Of a stretch of 34,788 nt of DNA, positions 23,547-29,287 are shown piece after piece. Location of the stretch: assembly GCF_001552155.1 (NCBI RefSeq), contig NZ_BCQQ01000076.1:1-34788 (forward strand). The letters are read 5' to 3'. Under the pieces are notes generated by a model. The model was not told the origin of the DNA and made no database searches. It was given only the letters and a program-made list of their open reading frames with translations. The position numbers and the translations under genes are program-made. This DNA is from Actinomadura formosensis NBRC 14204. GTDB lineage: Bacteria > Actinomycetota > Actinomycetes > Streptosporangiales > Streptosporangiaceae. Position 1 is the first letter of the stretch. Each line of letters begins with the position of its first letter.

Positions 23547-23560
23547 GCGGGGAAGGTCCC
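23547..23560. promoter_or_regulatory. weak DosR/DevR-like half-box between polX and nrdJ
   Basis: GCGGG-GAAG-GTCCC: the right arm and the GAAG spacer match the stronger sites, but the left arm does not. It lies 20 nt before the polX start and 87 nt before nrdJ. A small hairpin, CCCCG-TGAG-CGGGG, overlaps it (23539-23552). Confidence 0.35.
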
Positions 23561-23647
23561 TGGTACAGGCCGGCACGGGTGACGCCGGTGGCCGGTCGGT
23601 ACCGCACACGGAATCCGGTCGCACGACCGCGGGACAGGGTGATGTGG

Positions 23648-25738
23648 ATGGCTGTTCTCCCCCGTGAGATCCGCAAGCGCGACGGCACGCTCGTCGCGTT
23701 CGACCCCGAGCAGATCCGGCGGGCGATCGACCGGGCCGCCGCCGAGGCCGGGGTCCGGGACCCGGGCGTGATCGGTAAGGCCGCGCGCCGGGTGGTCGAC
23801 CGGGTCGCCGCGCGCTTCGACGGGCGGGCGCCGACGGTCGAGCAGGTGCAGGACGCCGTCGAGGACACCCTGATGACGGCCGGGCTCGCCGACGTCGCCC
23901 GCGCCTACCTGCTCTACCGCAGCCGCCGCGCGGAGCTGCGGGACTCCAAGCGCATGCTCGGCGTGCGCGATGAGCTCAAGCTCACCCTGGCGGCCACGGT
24001 CGTGCTCAGGGAGCGTTATCTGCGCCGGGACGAGACCGGCGCCGTCGTCGAGTCCACCGGCGAGATGATGGACCGGGTCGCCGGTCACGTGGCGCGCGCG
24101 GAGGAGGAGTTCCTGCCCGGCGCCTCCGCGCACTGGGCCGGGGAGTTCGGCCGGGCCATGCGGGCGCTGGAGTTCCTGCCCAACTCGCCGACCCTGGTGA
24201 ACGCGGGGACCGAGCTGGGCCTGCTGTCGGGGTGCTTCGTGCTCCCGGTGGAGGACTCCCTTGACTCGATCTTCACGGCGGTCAAGGACGCGGTGCTCAT
24301 CCAGCAGGGCGGGGGCGGCACCGGATTCGCCTTCTCGCATCTGCGTCCGGCCGGCGACCCGGTGCGCTCCACGCACGGCGTCGCGAGCGGCCCGGTGCCG
24401 TTCATGCGCGTCTTCGACGTCGCCACGCAGGTCGTCCGCCAGGGCGGGCGCCGCCGCGGGGCGAACATGGCGGTGCTCGACTGCGCGCATCCCGACATCC
24501 GCGCGTTCGCGGCGGCCAAGGCCCACTCCGAGCACTTCGAGAACTTCAACCTGTCGGTGGCGGCGCCCGACGCGTTCCTGCACGCCGTCCAGGACCGGGC
24601 GTCCTGGCCGCTGGTGAACCCCCGCACCGGGGAGACGGCCGGGGAGGTGGACGCGGCCGAGCTGTTCGACCTCATCGCCGCGCAGGCGTGGCGCACCGGC
24701 GACCCCGGCCTGCTGTTCACCGATCGCATCAACCGCGCCAACCCCGTGCCCTCGCTCGGGCGGATCGAGGCGGCCAACCCCTGCGGAGAGGTGCCGCTGC
24801 TGCCGTACGAATCGTGCAATCTCGGCTCGCTGAACCTGCCGCGCTTCGTCAGCGGCGGCACGGTGGACTGGCCGCGGCTGACCGGCGCGGTGAGGCTGGC
24901 GGTCCGGTTCCTGGACGACGTCATCGAGGTGAACCGGTTCCCCTTCGGCGAACTGGAGGAGGCGGCGCGCCGCACCCGCAAGATCGGGCTGGGTTTCATG
25001 GGGCTGGCCGAGCTGCTGGCCATGCTCGGGGTGCCCTACGGCTCGGCGGAGGCGGTCCGCCTGGCCGGCCGCATCGCCCACCGGATCGCCGCCGCGGCCC
25101 GCGAGGCGTCGGCCGAGCTCGCCGCAGAACGCGGCCCGTTCCCCTGCTTCGGCCAGAGCGTCCACGCCGGCGGGCCGCCACTGCGCAACGCGCAGCTGAC
25201 CGCGGTGGCGCCGACCGGGACGATCTCCCTCATCGCCGGCACCACCTCGGGGATCGAGCCGATGTTCGCCCTCGCCTACGTCCGCAACGTGCTGGGCCGG
25301 CACCTCATCGAGGTCGATCCGCTGTTCGAGCGGACGGCCCGCGACCGCGGATTCTGGTCCGAGCACCTCATGGCCGACATCGCCGCCACCGGCAGCCTCC
25401 CCGACCACCCGTCGGTGCCCGCCGACGTGCGGCACGCCTTCGTCACCGCCGCCCAGGTACCGCCCGAGGCGCACCTGGCGATGCAGGCCGCCGTCCAGCG
25501 GCACATCGACGCGGGCGTGTCGAAGACGGTGAACCTTCCGGCGTCCGCCACGGTCGACGAGGTGAAACGCATCTACCTTGAGGCATGGCGCGCCGGCGTC
25601 AAGGGCATCACCGTCTACCGGTACGGCAGCAAGCCCGGCCAGGTGCTCACCTACCTCGCGGAACCGCCGCGGCAGGCGCCGGTCCAGGTCGACGGCGCGT
25701 ACGCGGGCGGCTGCGCCCACCATGTGTGCGAGTACTGA
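23648..25738 (+). CDS. nrdJ: adenosylcobalamin-dependent (class II) ribonucleotide reductase
   Basis: A 696-aa, oxygen-independent reductase converting ribonucleotides to deoxyribonucleotides with coenzyme B12. An N-terminal ATP-cone regulatory domain spans about 1-90 (IRKRDGTLVAFDPEQIRRAIDRA). Then come LPNSPTLVNAGTELGLLSGCFVLPVEDSLDSIF (first active-site Cys), GGGGTGFAFSHLRP, RRRGANMAVLDCAHPDI, the radical/catalytic NPCGEVPLLPYESCNLGSLNL, and VAPTGTISLIAGTTSGIEP. A C-terminal CAHHVCEY cysteine pair probably accepts electrons from thioredoxin. It is shorter than the ~950-aa housekeeping NrdJ of streptomycetes and closer in plan to mycobacterial NrdZ (Rv0570, DosR regulon). ATG 23648 has GGACAGGG with 8-nt spacing. 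No B12 riboswitch is visible in the short upstream gap. Confidence 0.92.
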   Translation: MAVLPREIRKRDGTLVAFDPEQIRRAIDRAAAEAGVRDPGVIGKAARRVVDRVAARFDGRAPTVEQVQDAVEDTLMTAGLADVARAYLLYRSRRAELRDSKRMLGVRDELKLTLAATVVLRERYLRRDETGAVVESTGEMMDRVAGHVARAEEEFLPGASAHWAGEFGRAMRALEFLPNSPTLVNAGTELGLLSGCFVLPVEDSLDSIFTAVKDAVLIQQGGGGTGFAFSHLRPAGDPVRSTHGVASGPVPFMRVFDVATQVVRQGGRRRGANMAVLDCAHPDIRAFAAAKAHSEHFENFNLSVAAPDAFLHAVQDRASWPLVNPRTGETAGEVDAAELFDLIAAQAWRTGDPGLLFTDRINRANPVPSLGRIEAANPCGEVPLLPYESCNLGSLNLPRFVSGGTVDWPRLTGAVRLAVRFLDDVIEVNRFPFGELEEAARRTRKIGLGFMGLAELLAMLGVPYGSAEAVRLAGRIAHRIAAAAREASAELAAERGPFPCFGQSVHAGGPPLRNAQLTAVAPTGTISLIAGTTSGIEPMFALAYVRNVLGRHLIEVDPLFERTARDRGFWSEHLMADIAATGSLPDHPSVPADVRHAFVTAAQVPPEAHLAMQAAVQRHIDAGVSKTVNLPASATVDEVKRIYLEAWRAGVKGITVYRYGSKPGQVLTYLAEPPRQAPVQVDGAYAGGCAHHVCEY

Positions 25739-25781
25739 GGAGCCCCGGGGGCCCGGACCGTCCCCGAGATCTACGAACTCA

Positions 25782-25795
25782 GGGACCTTCGTCTC
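25782..25795. promoter_or_regulatory. DosR/DevR-like box upstream of the Hrp1-like CBS gene
   Basis: GGGAC-CTTC-GTCTC, 9 of 10 arm positions, with the same CTTC spacer as the site at 15276. It ends 96 nt before ATG 25892, whose product resembles the DosR-controlled Hrp1. Confidence 0.55.
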
Positions 25796-25891
25796 TGCCC
25801 CGGGCACCGGCGGGTGACGCAGCCTGCCAGAAAGGTGACAACCTCCCGCCGGGCGCACACGCCGGCGAGGAGAACTCACAGGGGGGACCTC

Positions 25892-26308
25892 ATGACCACT
25901 GCCCGAGACATCATGCACTCCGGTGCCACCTGCATCGGCGAGAACGACACCCTCGCCTCCGCGGCGCAGCGGATGCGCGACCTGGACGTCGGCGCACTGC
26001 CGATCTGCGGGGAGGACGACCGGCTGCACGGCATCCTCACCGACCGCGACATCGTGATCAAGTGCGTGGCCGAGGGCGCCGACCCGCAGTCCACCACCGC
26101 GGGCGAGTTCGCCCAGGGCAAACCCGTCACCGTGGACGCCGACGCCGAGGTGGACTCGGTGCTGCAGGCGATGGAGGAGCACCAGATCCGCCGGCTTCCG
26201 GTCCTGGAGAACCGCCGGCTGGTCGGCATGATCAGCGAGGCCGACCTGGCCCGCAGCCTGCCCGAAGAGACCGTCGGCGAATTCGTCGAGGCGATCTGCG
26301 CCCGCTGA
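25892..26308 (+). CDS. Hrp1-like two-CBS-domain protein (hypoxic response protein 1 family)
   Basis: A 138-aa CBS pair. The opening TTARDIMHSGATCIGENDTLASAAQRMRDLDVGALPICGEDDRLHGILTDRDIVIKCVAEG closely follows, from memory, Mycobacterium tuberculosis Hrp1 (Rv2626c), including the cysteines near residues 15 and 40 that link the Hrp1 fold. CBS2 has VDSVLQAMEEHQIRRLPVLENRRLVGMISEADLARSLPEE, and the tail EFVEAICAR matches too. Function is still unclear; adenylate sensing is the general CBS role. ATG 25892 has GGGGGGA upstream. The product differs clearly from the other CBS protein at 17462, which lacks the cysteines. Confidence 0.9.
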   Translation: MTTARDIMHSGATCIGENDTLASAAQRMRDLDVGALPICGEDDRLHGILTDRDIVIKCVAEGADPQSTTAGEFAQGKPVTVDADAEVDSVLQAMEEHQIRRLPVLENRRLVGMISEADLARSLPEETVGEFVEAICAR

Positions 26309-26347
26309 CCGGCGAGTGCCGCGGTTCCCGGCCGTGCGGCGGGCCGG

Positions 26348-27034
26348 TCACCGGCCCGCCGCCGCGGGGAGCCGCCTCGCACAGGCTCGCGCTCCGGTGC
26401 GGCGTGACCGCTTGAGCAGCCGGGTGAGAACGTGGCGGGCGTCGGCGCCGACGCCGCGCAGGGTGGCCGAGGCGAGCGAGCGCTGCCACTCCAGCCCGAC
26501 GTAACCGAGCCCGGCATGGGTGGTGGAGACGCCGCCGCGGTGGCGGGGCGTCCCGTCCTCGTCCAGGGCGCCGAGTCCGGCCAGGTAGCCGGCGTCCGGC
26601 CGGTATCCGGTGGCGAGCAGCACCACGTCGGCGTGCTCGCGGACGCCGTCGGCCCAGACGACGTGGTCACCGTCCAGGCGGGTGAACATCGGGCGGCGGT
26701 CGGGGTTCCCCGAGGCGACGGCGTCCCGGTAGGTGCCGGTGTCCATGACCGGGGTGCCCTTGCCGCCGGTCAGCAGCGGCCGGGCCCAGCCTGCGGTGTC
26801 CAGGCCGGTGCGCCGCAGCCAGATGTGGACGTCGCGGCCCGCGATGCGCTGCGGGGTGAACCGCAGCGGATGCGGGGTGGCCAGCGTGACGTCGGCGACG
26901 GCGGCCAGTTCGACCGCGATCTGCACGGCCGAGTTCCCGCCGCCGACGATCACCACCCGCTTCCCGGCGAACGGTTCGGGGCGCCGGTAGCCGGCCGAGT
27001 GCAGCACCTCCCCGGCGTCCGCAGACGGCGTCAC
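26348..27034 (-). pseudogene. 5'-truncated ArsO-like flavin monooxygenase
   Basis: The 228 codons encode only the C-terminal part of an arsenic-cluster flavin-dependent monooxygenase/NADPH oxidoreductase. They begin GEVLHSAGYRRPEPFAGKRVVIVGGGNSAVQIAVELA, which is the second (NADPH) Rossmann motif, and continue through VVLLATGYRPDAGYL and GLGYVGLEWQRSLASATLRGVGADA. Intact relatives have about 120 additional N-terminal residues with the FAD-binding GAGQAG motif. Here only 29 nt separate the frame from the arsC stop, so the 5' part has been lost, probably by a deletion that fused a GTG close to arsC. It may still be translated but would lack the FAD site. The rest of the ars set is intact. Confidence 0.75.
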
Positions 27035-27063
27035 GGGCCGAGCCCCGGCGGGGTGCGGCGCGG

Positions 27064-27486
27064 TCAGGCCCCTCGCGAACCCGCGGGGCCGAGAAGCTCG
27101 GCGGCCAGGGCCGCGACGCGCTCGCGGATCTCGTCGCGGATGGGGCGGACGGCCTCGACGCCCCGCCCGGCGGGATCGTCCAGCGTCCAGTCCAGGTAGC
27201 GCTTGCCGGGGAAGACCGGACAGGTGTCGCCGCAGCCCATGGTGATGACGACAGCGGAGCCCCGGACGGCGTCCGCGGTCAGCACCTTGGGGATTTCGGC
27301 GGAGATGTCGATGCCGTCCTCCGCCATCGCCGCCACCACGGCGGGATTGACCGCCTCGGCGGGCTCGGACCCGGCCGAACGCACCTCGACCGCGTCTCCG
27401 GCCAGGTGGGTCAGATAGGCGGCGGCCATCTGGGAGCGGCCCGCATTGTGCACGCAGACGAACAGCACGCTCGGCTTGTCGGACAC
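27064..27486 (-). CDS. arsC: arsenate reductase, LMW-PTPase type
   Basis: A 140-aa enzyme reducing arsenate to arsenite. The CX5R phosphatase loop is VLFVCVHNAGRSQMA near the N-terminus. Later blocks are RSAGSEPAEAVNP, PKVLTADAV, MGCGDTCPVFPGKRYLDWTLDDPAG and RDEIRERVAAL. The pairs of cysteines fit a thioredoxin- or mycothiol-linked mechanism. Start GTG 27486 is set by GGAGGAA about 6 nt upstream; the longer frame to 27555 has an R/A-rich non-coding look. It is divergent from arsR across about 100 nt. Product arsenite would leave through the Acr3 pump encoded divergently. Confidence 0.9.
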   Translation of the reverse strand: MSDKPSVLFVCVHNAGRSQMAAAYLTHLAGDAVEVRSAGSEPAEAVNPAVVAAMAEDGIDISAEIPKVLTADAVRGSAVVITMGCGDTCPVFPGKRYLDWTLDDPAGRGVEAVRPIRDEIRERVAALAAELLGPAGSRGA

Positions 27487-27573
27487 GGCGCTTCCTCCGT
27501 CCGCGGCTCGGGCTCCGTGTGCGGCTCGGGCCGGCGCAAGGCCGTCCTCCGGCACGGAGATACGGCTGCTAAA

Positions 27574-27602
27574 ATATCAGTCTGTGATGATATCAGTTGA
27601 TA
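27574..27602. promoter_or_regulatory. ArsR operator: stacked TATCA/TGATA dyads over the arsR start
   Basis: ATATCA-N8-TGATAT (27574-27593) and TATCA-GT-TGATA (27591-27602) overlap each other, an AT-rich island in GC-rich DNA. A -10-like TAAAAT lies at 27570-27575. ArsR/SmtB sites are typically AT-rich imperfect palindromes of this kind. Binding would cover the -10 and the arsR start codon, and sits in the gap shared with arsC. Confidence 0.65.
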
Positions 27603-27898
27603 ATGATGGCTTGCGGTTGCTCGGCGACCCGCTGCGGGCCCGTATCGTCGAACTGCTGGCCCACGAGGCGCTGTGCGTGTGCCACCTGGTCGAGGAGACC
27701 GGCGCCCGGCAGACCAACATCTCCAACCACCTGCGGGCCCTGCGTGAGGCCGGGCTGGTCGACTCCGAACCCTGCGGCCGGTTCACCTACTACCGGCTGC
27801 GTCCCGAGCCGCTGCGCGCCCTGGCGGCCGAGCTGACCGGACTGGCCGGCGCCGCCGAACAGACCCGCTCCGAGACCCGGAAGAGACCCTGCCCGTGA
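27587..27898 (+). CDS. arsR: ArsR-family arsenic-responsive repressor
   Basis: A 103-aa winged-helix repressor: LRLLGDPLRARIVELLAHEALCVCHLVEETGARQTNISNHLRALREAGLVDSEPCGRFTYYRL. The ALCVCHLV segment carries the CxC pair, the classical alpha-3 As(III)-binding site, with a further Cys in EPCGR. Starts GTG 27584 and ATG 27587 are adjacent. A -10-like TAAAAT only 9-12 nt upstream and the absence of a ribosome site point to a leaderless mRNA. Its stop overlaps the acr3 GTG (GTGA), so the two are coupled. It represses itself, acr3 and probably divergent arsC until arsenite or antimonite binds. Confidence 0.92.
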   Translation: MISVDNDGLRLLGDPLRARIVELLAHEALCVCHLVEETGARQTNISNHLRALREAGLVDSEPCGRFTYYRLRPEPLRALAAELTGLAGAAEQTRSETRKRPCP

Positions 27899-28986
27899 CC
27901 ACCTCGCACACCGAGCCTCCCGCACCGGCGCACGATGCGGAACGCGGCCTCGTCGCCCGGCTGTCCGTCCTCGACCGCTTCCTGCCGGCGTGGATCCTCG
28001 CGGCGATGGCCGCCGGGCTGCTGCTGGGCCGCGCGATTCCCGGCCTGGACGACGTGCTGGCCAAGGTCGAGATCAGCGGTGTCTCCCTGCCGATCGGGCT
28101 CGGGCTGCTGGTCATGATGTATCCGGTGCTGGCCAAGGTGCGCTATGACCGGCTCGACACCGTCACCGGCGACCGCCGCTTGATGATCTCCTCGATAGTG
28201 CTCAACTGGCTGGTCGGCCCCGCGGTGATGTTCGCACTGGCCTGGACGTTCCTGCCCGACCTGCCCGAGTACCGCACGGGTCTGATCATCGTCGGGCTCG
28301 CCCGCTGCATCGCCATGGTCATCATCTGGAACGACCTGGCCCGCGGCGACCGCGAGGCCGCCGCCGTCCTGGTCGCCCTCAACTCGCTCTTCCAGGTCGT
28401 CGCGTTCGGCGCACTGGGCTGGTTCTACCTGCGCGTGCTGCCCGGATGGCTGGGCCTGGCCACCGACGACCTGCACTTCTCCACCGGCAAGATCGTGGTC
28501 AACGTGCTGGTCTTCCTCGGCATCCCGCTGCTGGCCGGATACCTCTCCCGCCGCATCGGCGAGAAGACCCGCGGCCGCGACTGGTACGAGACCCGCTTCC
28601 TGCCCCGCATCGGCCCGCTCGCCCTGTACGGGCTGCTGTTCACCATCGTCATCCTGTTCGCGCTGCAGGGCGACACCATCACGTCCCGGCCCGGTGACGT
28701 CGCCCGCATCGCCCTGCCGCTGCTGGCCTACTTCGCGCTGATGTGGGGTGGCTCCTACGCCCTCGGACGCGCCGTCCGGCTGCCCTACCCGCGCACCGCG
28801 ACGCTCGCCTTCACCGCCGCCGGCAACAACTTCGAACTGGCCATCGCCGTCACCATCGCCACCTTCGGCGTCACCTCCGGGCAGGCCCTGGCCGGTGTCG
28901 TCGGCCCTCTCATCGAGGTCCCGGTCCTGGTCGCCCTGGTGTACGTCTCGCTGTGGCTGCGCAACCGCACCGAACGGACGGCCTGA
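27895..28986 (+). CDS. acr3: Acr3-type arsenite efflux transporter
   Basis: A 363-aa permease with about ten membrane helices that extrudes arsenite using the proton-motive force. Family blocks: GLGLLVMMYPVLAKVRYD, GLARCIAMVIIWNDLARGDREAAAVLVALNSLFQV (with the conserved arsenite-site Cys in the fourth helix), and TLAFTAAGNNFELAIAVTIATFG near the C-terminus. GTG 27895 overlaps the arsR stop by 4 nt. It is followed at once by a perfect hairpin terminator. Confidence 0.93.
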   Translation: MTTSHTEPPAPAHDAERGLVARLSVLDRFLPAWILAAMAAGLLLGRAIPGLDDVLAKVEISGVSLPIGLGLLVMMYPVLAKVRYDRLDTVTGDRRLMISSIVLNWLVGPAVMFALAWTFLPDLPEYRTGLIIVGLARCIAMVIIWNDLARGDREAAAVLVALNSLFQVVAFGALGWFYLRVLPGWLGLATDDLHFSTGKIVVNVLVFLGIPLLAGYLSRRIGEKTRGRDWYETRFLPRIGPLALYGLLFTIVILFALQGDTITSRPGDVARIALPLLAYFALMWGGSYALGRAVRLPYPRTATLAFTAAGNNFELAIAVTIATFGVTSGQALAGVVGPLIEVPVLVALVYVSLWLRNRTERTA

Positions 28987-28987
28987 C

Positions 28988-29005
28988 CCGGCGGGACACC
29001 GCCGG
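28988..29005. terminator. bidirectional hairpin between acr3 and feoC
   Basis: CCGGCGG-GACA-CCGCCGG, a perfect 7-bp stem and tetraloop filling the 22-nt gap between convergent operons. Confidence 0.75.
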
Positions 29006-29008
29006 CCG

Positions 29009-29287
29009 TCAGCGGTGCGGGGAGCGGGTGATGGCCAGCAGGGCGGGGCCCGAGCCGCGGGGGCCGCAGCCGGGCTTGCCGTTCCTGCCGAGCGCGCAGC
29101 CGCCGCAGCCGGTGGCAGGGCAGGCGGCGGTGAGGTCGTCGGTGGTCAGCAGGCCCTTGCGGGTCCAGTAGGCGACCATGGACTCGGCCTCGTCGCGGGT
29201 CACGCCGACGCGGCGGGCTATCTCCTCCAGGCTGACCGGTTCGTGCGCGGCGGTGATCTCTTCGAGGAGTCGTCGCAGGGGGCTCAC
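29009..29287 (-). CDS. feoC: FeoC-like winged-helix protein
   Basis: A 92-aa protein with an N-terminal winged helix (LRRLLEEITAAHEPVSLEEIARRVGVTRDEAESMVAYWTRKGLL) and a cysteine cluster CPATGCGGC at about residues 56-64 plus a later Cys, a likely Fe-S or metal site as in FeoC. GTG 29287 overlaps the feoB stop by 4 nt (GTGA), so it is the third coupled gene of feoABC. It probably tunes FeoB stability or activity in response to oxygen or iron. Confidence 0.85.
   Translation of the reverse strand: MSPLRRLLEEITAAHEPVSLEEIARRVGVTRDEAESMVAYWTRKGLLTTDDLTAACPATGCGGCALGRNGKPGCGPRGSGPALLAITRSPHR

Noticed and set aside
23527..23647. Cobalamin riboswitch upstream of nrdJ
   Set aside because: The gap is only 121 nt and I see no B12-box-like conserved core.
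21443..26182. A 1579-codon open frame on the minus strand
   Set aside because: It runs antisense to pspA, through polX in a wrong frame and antisense to nrdJ, all of which have clear family motifs. The long openness is a by-product of GC-rich third codon positions.
28446..28697. Small plus-strand frames inside acr3
   Set aside because: Out-of-frame shadows of the membrane transporter gene.
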